Source: Brachionus koreanus (lineage: Eukaryota; Rotifera; Eurotatoria; Ploima; Brachionidae). Taken from it: 64,000 nucleotides of DNA. Numbering within the stretch: the first letter of the stretch is position 1; each line of letters starts with the position of its first letter. Shown here piece after piece: positions 1 to 9,360 of the stretch. Below the pieces are notes generated by a model, which did no database searches, had not been told where the DNA came from, and saw nothing but the letters and a program-made list of their open reading frames with translations. The stretch is taken from the NCBI GenBank assembly GCA_016987375.1, contig PJRA01000263.1, positions 5,975,478 through 6,039,477 of the forward strand, given 5' to 3'. Both the position numbers and the translations under genes were made by a program.

Positions 1-566
1 AAATAGATGCGTTTAAATTTTTCGGCAAAGTTGATCTAAATTTTTATCATCAAAATGATGTAATTAAGCTTTCACTGAAAAGAAAATATGAAAATTGTGA
101 AATTGAGAGCGATCTAGCTCAAATTTTATTTCCTAAAAAATCAATGGGCGACACAGTCCCTTTTGTCACTTTTAATGCACAAATAGTAAGCAAGAATAAT
201 AGCCATGTGTTGAAAGCGGCGCCTAGAACAATACCCGTTAATAGAAGGGATCGAATAAAAGAAAGCAATTTTAAAAAGTATCCATATGGTAAATTTAATT
301 TAGAGAAATTTTTGAACGTACTTAGACAATTTGGTTTGAGTGATGCCAAATTGATTGAAAGAAATACACTTGAAGACAGCTATTTGACATGTTTAATGGA
401 TAAAGATAATCAAACTGAAAATGGCTTGAAACATTTAATAGAAATAGACGCAAATAATCGAATTGATTTAGACATGAGTTCAAATAGAATAAATATTTTT
501 TGTGAAAATGAGGACTACAGAGTCAAAATTAAGGATGCCTTATTGCGGTGCTTAAAAACACTTTAA
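1..566 (+). CDS. INTS9: C-terminal part of a probable Integrator subunit 9 (INTS9-like)
   Basis: The reading frame is open from base 3 to the stop at 564-566, so the gene enters from the left and only about 187 C-terminal residues are visible, in one exon. INTS9 is the catalytically inactive beta-CASP partner of INTS11 in the Integrator complex, which cleaves snRNA 3' ends in the nucleus. The call rests on the architecture and ending: a region rich in beta-strand-like segments (KVDLNFYHQNDVIKLSL), a Lys-rich linker, then a small terminal domain (FNLEKFLNVLRQFGLSDAKL, ... INIFCENEDYRVKIKDALLR) that resembles from memory the INTS9 CTD which pairs with INTS11. The catalytic-like core lies outside the window. 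A different beta-CASP protein is possible. Confidence 0.5.
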   Translation, partial: IDAFKFFGKVDLNFYHQNDVIKLSLKRKYENCEIESDLAQILFPKKSMGDTVPFVTFNAQIVSKNNSHVLKAAPRTIPVNRRDRIKESNFKKYPYGKFNLEKFLNVLRQFGLSDAKLIERNTLEDSYLTCLMDKDNQTENGLKHLIEIDANNRIDLDMSSNRINIFCENEDYRVKIKDALLRCLKTL

Positions 567-1970
567 AAGCGTTTCTATTTGCAATGTAAATATTCGTTTC
601 GATTTTAATTATTTATAAAAAAAAATTATAAATTTATAAAAAAAATCAATTATAAATATTTTAATGTTAAATTTTTAAAATTTTATCCGGAATTCGAAAT
701 CCGGTTAAGTTATTTTCTTGGTTATTAAAACGTTTTGAAAATTAGTTGGTGCTCATTTCTTTAAAAAAAATAAAAATAAAAATTGTCTTTAAAAAATATA
801 AAAATTTTTGAAAAGTTAGAAATTCGAGGTAAAGAGAATGAGAATTTAAGAATTTGAAAATTATTTATATAAATCAATTACCAAGGCGCGCTTCTTATTT
901 CAATTTTTGTTACTTAGAGAGCGAAAAAAAAAACTCATTTTTATTTATCTGTTTTTTAATAACTTTCTTAAAATTAAAAAATTTTCAATACTTAAGTTAA
1001 TTAAGCCTACAATCTTAAATTAATTTAATTTCAGATTTTATTAATTTTCATTTGCTATTGAATTTGTATTTCTAAAGCATGTTTTACGCTTAGAAATAAA
1101 ATATTTAAACCGAAAATGTATTAGTTTTTGAATTAAAATAAATTTTAAAAGCTTATAAATCGACAAAGAATAATGTAATCCTTTTCTAAGTTCCTAAAAT
1201 TTTGAATTCTAATCAAATTTTATGATTAATAATGATATATTGGAATCATTTCGGGTTCTCTTTTTATAGAGTTAACAATCAAAGGACTGGTGTCAATTTG
1301 AGACCTTTTTTTTTCTCTATATCTTTTAGACTGTTCATCAGATTTCCAAAATCCAATTTTATTTAAAAAATATTCATATTAACAAATTCAATAATTTTTA
1401 AACGGGTATGAATTATCATTTATAAGATATATGAGCAAAAAGATAGTGTCAAATTTGCTTATTGCAAAGAAAGTGAAATTTAAAAGAATTATTTAAGAAA
1501 TGAAAAGTTTTTAAATGTTTGGCAAATTGAATTTTAATAAAATTAAATTGATCATACTCAAAACGATCATTAAAAAAAAACTTTAATATTTTATTAATTG
1601 AGCATATTTTCAAAGTTTACATTCAATTTTTTTAACTTATCTTTTATTGCAAATTGCTTCAAAAAGTTTAAAAAAACATAGTTATGGTTTAACATGTTTT
1701 GCAGCACATTAAAATATTTATCTTTATTAAATTTTTCAATTAAAAAATTTTTAAAAATTTTAATAATAACATAATTTTTGAGAAAAATCATTTAATTTTA
1801 ATCATTTACTTCAATATGCCAAATTTTTAAATAGAATAGAAATTACTAAAAATATGGTCATTATTCATAAAATATATTTTTTGAGACAGAATCAAATTAA
1901 ACTTTTTTTTTCTGTAAAGAATAAATCAATTTATTATTGATAAGTTATTGATATGTCAACAACAGTCTAA
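567..1970. other. AT-rich intergenic stretch
   Basis: Homopolymeric A/T runs and stops in all frames. I see no exon, RNA gene or repeat with recognisable ends. Confidence 0.6.
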
Positions 1971-2843
1971 ATGGCTTTGAAACTTTTATCACACAATGTT
2001 GTTTATTTGAAAAATGTACATTGGTATCGATCTCAATACACTCTAAAGAACTTACAAAAATGTTTAACAGCTGACAGCATCCAAGTTTTATTCAAATCTA
2101 AGCATTTCTTGATACTTAATAAACCGTATGATTTGATTCTGTATGATTATCACAAAACATTTCGAACAGAAAAAACTTTTTTTGAATTAATAAAAGAAAA
2201 ATTTCCTTATTATTTTGATCCTCGTTTGAAAGGCGGCTTTCATGTACTACATAGACTCGATTCTGTTACCAGTGGATGCATATGCATTCCTTTGAATTAT
2301 TTTTCACAAAGAATTGGTTTTGAAGCGTTTAAACATGGAAATGCTGACAAATATTACATTGCTTTAGTTTATGGTCATTTGAAGCTTGAAAAAACAAACT
2401 CTGATGGTATGTATGAAATAAACATTCCAATAGGCGAAGACTTGAGACGATTGAAATATGCTAGGTGCACTCCTTTTGATATTGATGGAAACAAAATAGT
2501 GCATTGTTTGCAACCTGAAAAGGCAATAAGTCAAATCAAAGTTTTGGAATATGGTACATACAAATCAAAAGATTGTTCGAAAATATTGATTAAGCCAATA
2601 ACGGGAAGAAGACATCAAATAAGAGTTCATTTAAATTATCTTGGTCACCCAATTGTCGGAGATACATGCTATGGAATTGATGATTTTGACTCCTATAGAA
2701 CAATGTTACACTCTTACAGACTAAATTTAAAAATAAACACAAAAAAACGATTGTATATCAAAGCTAAAGCTCCAGATCCTTTTATTCCAGAAGTTGATCC
2801 AGACTGGATACCTAAATATGTTGTGAATCCATTAAATATTTAA
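1971..2843 (+). CDS. RPUSD1: RluA-family RNA pseudouridine synthase, RPUSD1-like
   Basis: A single-exon gene of 290 residues, about the size of animal RPUSD1 (just over 300). The family isomerises uridine to pseudouridine in RNA. The RluA signature is clear: the HRLD motif with the catalytic Asp lies at about residues 94-97 (HVLHRLDSVTSGCIC), and the C-terminal RluA block GRRHQIRVHLNYLGHPIVGD lies at about 212-231. The early segment FLILNKPYD (about 47-55) is the usual KP-containing strand. The ATG at 1971 is the first Met in the frame and keeps the normal N-terminal spacing. The next gene, MPHOSPH6, starts only 113 bp downstream on the same strand. Confidence 0.88.
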   Translation: MALKLLSHNVVYLKNVHWYRSQYTLKNLQKCLTADSIQVLFKSKHFLILNKPYDLILYDYHKTFRTEKTFFELIKEKFPYYFDPRLKGGFHVLHRLDSVTSGCICIPLNYFSQRIGFEAFKHGNADKYYIALVYGHLKLEKTNSDGMYEINIPIGEDLRRLKYARCTPFDIDGNKIVHCLQPEKAISQIKVLEYGTYKSKDCSKILIKPITGRRHQIRVHLNYLGHPIVGDTCYGIDDFDSYRTMLHSYRLNLKINTKKRLYIKAKAPDPFIPEVDPDWIPKYVVNPLNI

Positions 2844-2956
2844 TTAAATATATGTGTTTTATTTTTTTTGTATGAACGCTTAACATCGTTCAGTTTCTTT
2901 TCATTTTTATTTTATCTTTTGGTATATGTAGCTTTAATAACTAGATCAATTTAACA

Positions 2957-3599
2957 ATGAAATCCAAAATTAAACTTTCCTCAAATGTACTTCAAATGAA
3001 AGTATTTTTATTAATTAAAATATGATAAATTTTAGTTAAACAATTTTTAAGTTTATGAAGCGAACTGCCATTGAAAGGCAAGAAGAATTGGCTTTAGAAG
3101 AACAACAAAAACAAATTGATGATGAACATTGGTATATGGTTGATGAAAAAGAAAAAAAAATTGAATCAAATGTGTAAGTTTTTTAATTAAGAATAAACCT
3201 TGAACTAAATATTTAATTAATATTAAGTGGCTCTGTAATTGTTGAATCTAGTTATTCTATTTTTGATGGAATTGGTTTCGGAAGAATGTCATTTAATGGT
3301 TTCAATCCACAGATTGAGGTTTTTTGAGAGATGTAAATCGATTTTTTTAAAATTTTTTTTATTAGAAACTAATGAAAACAAATGGAGAAGAAGGTGATAT
3401 AAAATCAGATTCGGATGAGAAGGAAGTTGATGATGAAGAGATGGCAGAACAGTAGGACTATTTAAGATTTATTTTTTAAATTTAATGATTTTTTTTAAGT
3501 TTTTCAAATTCTGTTCAAAAAACGATAAATAAAAAATTAAATCACAAACGATTTTTTAAACAAAGTAAATTACCAAAAGCAAAAAGACTGGCTACTTAA
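2957..3599 (+). CDS. MPHOSPH6: M-phase phosphoprotein 6 (exosome cofactor Mpp6), five exons, apparent 1-nt frameshift
   Basis: Exons at 2957-3001, 3052-3173, 3228-3318, 3366-3452 and 3500-3599, with GT-AG introns of 47-54 nt. The product starts MKSKIKLSSNVLQMKFMKR, then has DEHWYMVDEK and the family hallmark GFGRMSFNGFNPQIEKLM, as in MPHOSPH6, the nuclear exosome cofactor linked to 5.8S rRNA 3' maturation. The C-terminal half (VDDEEMAEHFSNSVQKT, then a Lys-rich tail ending KRLAT) also matches the family (DEEMA motif). Exon 4 as written is out of frame: reading from GFNPQIEKLM hits a TGA at 3427-3429 after the A run at 3420-3422, while the conserved DEEMA segment is one base off. Either an assembly error or a real lesion. 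If read through, length is about 147 residues, close to the human protein. Confidence 0.85.
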
Positions 3600-3794
3600 T
3601 TTTCTGAACAACTCAGATTTTTATCTAATTAGATATTTTGGGTGTAATATAATTTCTAATTTAAAAAAATAAAAATTTATAAAAAGAAAATTTTTTTTTT
3701 CAAATTTATTTTTTTATTTAAAAATTTTTGATTAAATTTCGATTCTTTTTTCAGAAAAAAAATTTTTGTTTTTTTTTTAGTTACATGTTTGTTT

Positions 3795-4829
3795 TTATTC
3801 GGCTAAATTTTTGTAATCTTTTTTAAGTTCTTTAAGAATTCTTTTTTTGTATTCAGCATAAGATCTTGAATAGCCTAATTTATTTGCTTGATTTTCAAGC
3901 TCATCATTATCGTACTCATCATCGAAACTGTCGTTGTCTTCATTGTAAGACCTGTCTAAATTCATTGATTTTTTCATATAAGCAGCCAATTTTTTATCAT
4001 ATGGATCATCATCGTCTTCAAAGTCATTATAACCATTTTCATAATCGTCGTAGTCGTCATCGTCATTATAAACAATACCACGATTTGAATACGGCTCATC
4101 ATCGTCTTCATCATCGATGTCATCTTCTTCATCTGGATAATCGTTTCTCCAATTATCCTCGTCATTTGAATCTTCATCTTCATCGAAGAAGTTATCCGGT
4201 TCAGATTCTTTTTGTATTTTATCATCAATAAGATCAATATCCTGATAGATATTATAGCTTCTAATTTCGTAATTATTTGGATATAAAAGATCCAAATGGA
4301 CATCTGGGTTTTTGGTGTAGTATATGTCATAAACATATGCATTATTTTGGCTATCACATTTTTCTCTAATTAAATTAATACCATTGCAAGTTATTTGCTC
4401 ATTTTTTGTCTCATTTTCATTTGTTTTATTTTGTGAGGGAACATTTTCATCTAAAACAACATCTATAATATTTATTTTTTCATCATAATTAACTTTAGCC
4501 TTCTTGTTATCTTCATTTGTTTGATCTTGATCTTGGTCAGGTGTAAGACTTCGTTTTTTATTTTGTATTGTAAAGTTATACTTTTTTTCATTAGTATTTT
4601 TGATCAATTTGAATTTTTCTTTTTCAGATTCTTTCTTTAAACTAAGTTGCTTTATTTTATCAGGTATTTCAGCTTCAGTGATTGCACTACCACCATATTT
4701 TAAGATTTGTTTGAAATTTTTTTTCTTTTCGGCATTCGAATCATAAATTTTCTTCTTTTTACACTCTAATATTAAGCATTCCAACGGATCTTCAGTAATT
4801 TTCCTCTTCACTTTAACTATAGTGCACAT
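3795..4829 (-). CDS. SLC7A6OS: RNA polymerase II nuclear import protein, SLC7A6OS / Iwr1 family
   Basis: An intronless 344-residue protein. Iwr1 binds assembled RNA polymerase II in the cytoplasm and directs its nuclear import. Family marks seen are the N-terminal VKRKITEDPLECLILECKK (the conserved VKRKR..EPL.A.VL..K block), the central YVYDIYYT, and the acidic Iwr1 motif ENNWRNDYPDEEDD-like stretch at about residues 225-240 (NWRNDYPDEED), embedded in a long Asp/Glu-rich tail. A downstream segment, YEDYD/GYSRSYAEYKKRIL, closes the protein. It converges on MPHOSPH6, with about 195 bp between the two stops. A frame on the opposite strand across the acidic repeat is only a shadow of the GAT/GAA codons. 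Confidence 0.93.
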   Translation of the reverse strand: MCTIVKVKRKITEDPLECLILECKKKKIYDSNAEKKKNFKQILKYGGSAITEAEIPDKIKQLSLKKESEKEKFKLIKNTNEKKYNFTIQNKKRSLTPDQDQDQTNEDNKKAKVNYDEKINIIDVVLDENVPSQNKTNENETKNEQITCNGINLIREKCDSQNNAYVYDIYYTKNPDVHLDLLYPNNYEIRSYNIYQDIDLIDDKIQKESEPDNFFDEDEDSNDEDNWRNDYPDEEDDIDDEDDDEPYSNRGIVYNDDDDYDDYENGYNDFEDDDDPYDKKLAAYMKKSMNLDRSYNEDNDSFDDEYDNDELENQANKLGYSRSYAEYKKRILKELKKDYKNLAE

Positions 4830-5280
4830 TTTTATATTGATTTATGTTGATTTATGTAGTATAAAAGTTTACAACTAATTCTGTTTTTAAGAATAAAAAT
4901 TTTATAATTTCAAATAAAAATCAAATATGAGAAAAAAATAATTTCTATATTACATGTGTTCACAATTATTTTTATTCATTTCTAACCAGACATTTTATCT
5001 TTTAATCAATTAGTTTTAATCATTTTCTTTTAATCTAGAAAATATAAATTATTTTTATTTCAACAAATTGAGACCCAAAAATCAACAGTTAAGTAGAATT
5101 CAAATAATTTTTAACAATTTTTTAAAAAGTCCGTATCTGTTGATGGATCACAGTAAGTTTTTTTTTAATATAAATTTGATTTAATTTTGTAAAAATTAAA
5201 ATTAAAATTTTCAAAATATAATTTTTTTAAAAAAAGTTTGTTAATTACTTTGTATAGATTATTATTCTTTTTTAACTGAA
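4830..5280. other. AT-rich spacer left of the long-TIR transposon
   Basis: Divergent flank of SLC7A6OS; no exon seen. It ends at the TA dinucleotide (5281-5282) that borders the transposon. Confidence 0.5.
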
Positions 5281-5282
5281 TA

Positions 5283-6979
5283 AGTAAAGTTCGCGCAATG
5301 CAAAACTTCTACACTATCTTAATCGACTGAAATGGACCTCATTTTTAGATTCTCCATATATGAAAACCTAGGGTTAGCCGATTTTTTAGGGGGGGTCAAA
5401 AAAAATTTTTTTTGGGCTAGGGGGGTCTGAAGTTTAGCCGACTTAGTAAAAGTTGGTCTTCTTCGAGAGTCAATAAGTAATGAAAGTCAATATAAAATAT
5501 GTTGTTTCTACACACCGTTTGATAGATAAATGATTTTTCTACAATTTGATGTGATTTTTAAATATTTTTTTTTTTTTAAAAAAAATTTAGGCTAAAAAAA
5601 GGAAATTTTTAGGCAATTTTTTAGTTTTTTTGGATCTACTTTTTTGTTTACCCCTAAATACCCACTTTTTTATACATATTCTGAAACTAGAGAAAATTCT
5701 GAACAACTTGTCGGTCTTAGTTTTTTTATTTTTTTATTTTAAAGATTTTTAAAATCGTTCAAAAAGAGTCAATTTTCAAATATAGATTAAATTAATTTTC
5801 TTTTGCACCATAATTACAATTTTGTTTAATTTAAATTTTTTTGAAATATTAATTTGAATCATATTCTTTATTTATTTAACAAAATTTAGAATTTTATTTT
5901 CAATTTTTTCGAATGCCTCTTTTATCAGCAATAAATAGGTGCCGTTTATCAAACCTAGGAGCTTACTCAATAATAAAACCAGATGCCACTAGTTCTGAAC
6001 AAGTTGAATCTCAACAAGATAAACTTGAACAAATTTATTTTGATAGATCATCCGGCTTTCCAGGAATACAAAAAGCTTGAGATTTTGGCTAGAAAATACA
6101 ATATTAAGATAATTTTTGTACCCAAATACCATTGTGAGTTAAACCCAATTGAAGGTTTATGGTGTTTTATGAAACAATATGTACGCTGTCGCACTGACCA
6201 GAGGTTTGAAAAGATGAAAATGTTGATTGAAGCTTCACGAAATGATTTTATTGAGAAAGGTATAAATAAAAAATTGGTACGAAGGTTTTGGAGATCAGTT
6301 GAAGCTTATGGAAAAGGGTTTAGTCTAGGGGATGTTTTAAAAACATATTTCTCAGGCAGATCAAAAGAAAAAACGCAGGAACATTTAAAAATTTCTAATT
6401 CACTTTTATCATAAAATAACTTTATTCACAAACATACTTTGAATATGACTTAAATTTAAAATAAAATCAATTATTTTTATTTGAAAATTGACTCTTTTTG
6501 AACGATTTTAAAAATCTTTAAAATAAAAAAATAAAAAAACTAAGACCGACAAGTTGTTCAGAATTTTCTCTAGTTTCAGAATATGTATAAAAAAGTGGGT
6601 ATTTAGGGGTAAACAAAAAAGTAGATCCAAAAAAACTAAAAAATTGCCTAAAAATTTCCTTTTTTTAGCCTAAATTTTTATTAAAAAAAAAAAAAAATAT
6701 TTAAAAATCACATCAAATTGTAGAAAAATCATTTATCTATCAAACGGTGTGTAGAAACAACATATTTTATATTGACTTTCATTACTTATTGACTCTCGAA
6801 GAAGACCAACTTTTACTAAGTCGGCTAAACTTCAGACCCCCCTAGCCCAAAAAAAATTTTTTTTGACCCCCCCTAAAAAATCGGCTAACCCTAGGTTTTC
6901 ATATATGGAGAATCTAAAAATGAGGTCCATTTCAGTCGATTAAGATAGTGTAGAAGTTTTGCATTGCGCGAACTTTACT
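5283..6979. mobile_element. DNA transposon with about 500-bp terminal inverted repeats, Tc1/mariner-IS630-like
   Basis: The left arm 5283-5782 is the near-perfect reverse complement of the right arm 6478-6979; the few differences fall in homopolymers. Both outer ends read AGTAAAGTTCGCGCAATG inward and are flanked by TA (5281-5282 and 6980-6981), as for TA-targeting Tc1/mariner relatives. The 695-bp core holds only the 3' part of a transposase frame (5983-6414). The near identity of the arms implies fairly recent insertion or gene conversion. With such a short core the copy looks non-autonomous, and the huge arms would form a foldback structure. Confidence 0.88.
5983..6414 (+). pseudogene. Truncated DDE transposase (C-terminal half)
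   Basis: About 143 residues lie inside the long-TIR element. The segment NIKIIFVPKYHCELNPIEGLW is the last block of a DDE/D superfamily transposase: the NPIE glutamate is the third catalytic acid. It is followed by the usual basic helices (WCFMKQYVRCRT..., RRFWRSVEAYGKG). The first catalytic Asp region and the DNA-binding domain are missing. A different frame at 5913-6080 (MPLLSAINRCRLSNLGAYS...) overlaps the start and may be the joined remnant of an upstream part after internal deletion. The Met at 5983 is therefore probably not a real start. Unlikely to be active. Confidence 0.8.
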
Positions 6980-7199
6980 TACTTACTATTAACTTTTGAA
7001 CTTTCAAAAAAAACTAGAAAAATCGGCATTGTTAATTTCAAATACAAATATAGCAAATGAACAATTGATAAATCAAAATTTAAGATAAAAAATATGCTGT
7101 AATCCATTGCGAGATAGTGCATAAAAAAATAAAACATCAATAAGATTTCAATTGATTATTGATTTGATTTCTTACAAAAAAAAAACGAAAGTGAAAATT

Positions 7200-7540
7200 T
7201 TAAAATAAAGGTGCAAAAAACTAAGTTAGTAGTAGTAGTAGTATAAAAAACTGCAGCTTAGAGGTTATCTAAGCATAGCTCTAAAGAGCTGTAGCAGTCG
7301 ATTCTTTTTGTTTCGCCAACTATCAAGCTTCGCTTTGAAACTATTTATGCTCTTTGCATTTACTACATCTTTCGGCAGTTTATTCGATCCATTAACAACT
7401 CTATTTGTAAAATACATAAAATATGTATCCGAAAATATATTTTGATGTTTTCTCGGATACATAACGTATCTCGCGATACATATAAGGATACATATGGGGA
7501 TACATGTGAGGTTAAATAGAGGATACACGTGGGGATACAA
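7200..7540 (-). mobile_element. 3' end of a non-LTR retrotransposon (LINE) with (ACT)n tail
   Basis: Minus-strand translation of 7265-7480 gives FTNRVVNGSNKLPKDVVNAK then SINSFKAKLDSW, which is the C-terminal signature of LINE reverse transcriptase ORFs (FxNRVVxxWNxLPxxVVxAxSxxxFKxxLD). About 25-40 bp past the stop on the same strand lies a five-unit ACT repeat (AGT on the plus strand, 7227-7241). Degraded GGATAC-type repeats lie upstream (7470-7540). It is probably the tail of the same element whose RT core lies at 8108-9360, separated by unrelated sequence. Confidence 0.75.
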
Positions 7541-7643
7541 ATTTCAAAAAAAATAAATAAATTTTATTAATTATTCTATGTTACAAAATATAAAAAAACA
7601 CTTAGTTATGAAAAAAAAAATTTCTTAAAAAAAATTCAAAAAA

Positions 7644-7950
7644 TTACAATTCATTTATCAAATCAAATAAAGTAATCAAGCTTAAATGTAAAATTCTTTC
7701 GCACTGCTTAGTAGGTTCAGAAACCCCAAGAATAGTCAATAATAGATTATTAAGTTCTTCATTTTCTTTTAATCTTCTTTTTAATTCATCACTTTAAAAT
7801 CAAAAAGCTCTTTGAATTTTTGGTAATTTACTTTAATTTTATCAATTAATATATTTTTATCGATATTTAAAGATTCCGAATCTTCACTTGACCTCTCTGA
7901 TGCTTTAATTTCTGTGATTTTGGTCTGCTCTGATTCAACCTTTTTTTATA
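7644..7950 (-). pseudogene. Frameshifted coding remnant, Lys/Glu-rich, unknown
   Basis: Minus-strand frames read VESEQTKITEIKASERSS... to KELFDFK, then continue one base out of frame near 7795 as DELKRRLKENEELNNLLLTI... ending LFDLINEL at a stop (7644-7646). The charged, heptad-like pattern suggests a coiled coil. I do not recognise a family. It lies between the two halves of a LINE, so it could be a fragment of another retroelement ORF or of a copied host gene. Confidence 0.35.
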
Positions 7951-8163
7951 AGTTTTAACTCCGTTCTCACTGAGAACCGTTGCTTTTGCGGCACAATAAA
8001 AGAGTTTATACTAAATGGATATGAGAAATTTGATCAACTGTTTTACCTGAACAACAACGAGCTAAGAATGAAATTGAGCGACAATGATAATGGTAATATC
8101 AGTTTACCTATTCCAACGAATAAAGACCAACGATTATATAACATTTTGTCAAATTCATTTTAA
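7951..8163 (+). pseudogene. Orphan plus-strand open segment, unknown
   Basis: An acceptor-like TTTTTTTATAAG (ending 7952) precedes about 70 open codons reading ENRCFCGTIKEFILNGYEKF, then a short polar segment ending LYNILSNSF and a stop at 8161-8163. Codon quality is better than the surrounding noise, but no start, partner exon or family is seen. It may be an exon relic or part of a transposable element. Confidence 0.3.
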
Positions 8164-9360
8164 AAAGAAATGGATTAATATGAAAAATAAAACATTTTAT
8201 ATTTTTTTGTAGTCTAACCATTGAGCAATACGATAATTTGATAGTCTCGCTACAAGGATACTTAAATGCTTTCCTAATTAAGCCTAACATTTTAAATAAT
8301 TTTGTATGTAAATACCCAAATCCCTTTCAAAATTTGACTTACTCAAGGTTTTGGAATCAATTTTATAATCAAACTCTGGATTTTTGTTGATAATATGAAC
8401 AACTTTGCATTTTTCTACATTTCGACCATTCTTTAGACCATTTGCACACTTTATCTATATCCGATTGTAGATCCAGGAACATGCTACAAAAACACATTTG
8501 ACTTTGAGAGGTATGAGATATGAAATGCGATTGCTGAAGATGGAGTAAGAAAAAACTAAGTAAAAGGCGAGAAAAATGATATTTGATTGAAAACAATTTG
8601 CAAGTAGTGTGACTGTCTGACATGTTTTCTTTTCAATTGAATAATTTGCTGATAGTATCTTAAATCCACATCAGTCTAAATTTTCAAGACGACTTTAGAT
8701 GAATTCAATAGAAATACATATAAAATAATACAGCACCACATTGCCGCGAAGTAGTGTTTTAAAGTTAAAAACCTTAAAATTTTTTTTTTTTTGATCTAGA
8801 AAAATGGTTTAGCAAACAATATAAAATTGTATAAAGCAATGTTTGCAAAACCACCTTTGTAATTATAAGTCGAGTTCAAGCTATCAATTATTGATAAGAT
8901 CTTCGCGTCATCAGCAAAAGCTTTGCGATTGTTTTGGACAGTGCTCAGGTTTTCGTTTATATAAATAATAAAGAAGAGAGGACCTAGCACTGAACCTTGT
9001 GGAACTCCACTTTTAACTTTTATACAACTTGAGCTGGCATCTCCTAATACTACTCTTTGTGAACGTCCTGAAGAAGTCAAATCCATAAAATTTGAGTTTA
9101 TACATAAGCTTTCTATGAGAAACTTTATCGAAAGCTTTCGCAAAATCTGTGTAAATGATGTCAACCGGTATACCATTTGATATAGATTCAGAAATAAAAT
9201 CTATGGTTTTTTATAGATTGGTCAGGCATGACTTTCTTGGTAGGAAACCGTGTTGTGATTTGGATATTAATTTGTTATTAAGCAAATGCTCTAACATTGA
9301 TTCTTTTTGAATCTAAGTTGAACTTTTTTGCATTATTTTTTCGAAAATATTTTATTTTTG
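8108..9360 (-). mobile_element. Decayed LINE reverse-transcriptase region
   Basis: Minus-strand pieces follow the order of a non-LTR RT. QHGFLPRKSCLTN and GIPVDIIYTDFAKAFDKVSH lie at about 9160-9300. SGVPQGSVLGPLFFIIYINE and FADDAKI (the FADD catalytic motif) lie at about 8890-9030. LQSDIDKVCKWSKEW lies at about 8420-8470, and the thumb segment MLGLIRKAFKYPCSETIKL at about 8230-8290. Frameshifts and stops separate the pieces. About 370 bp of foreign-looking sequence (roughly 8480-8845) sits between the FADD part and LQSDIDK, which are normally nearly adjacent. Dead element. Confidence 0.85.

Noticed and set aside
3866..4357. Long open frames on both strands across the SLC7A6OS acidic region
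   Set aside because: They are shadows of GAT/GAA repeats; the products are His/Met/Ile-rich low complexity and the true frame has clear Iwr1 motifs.
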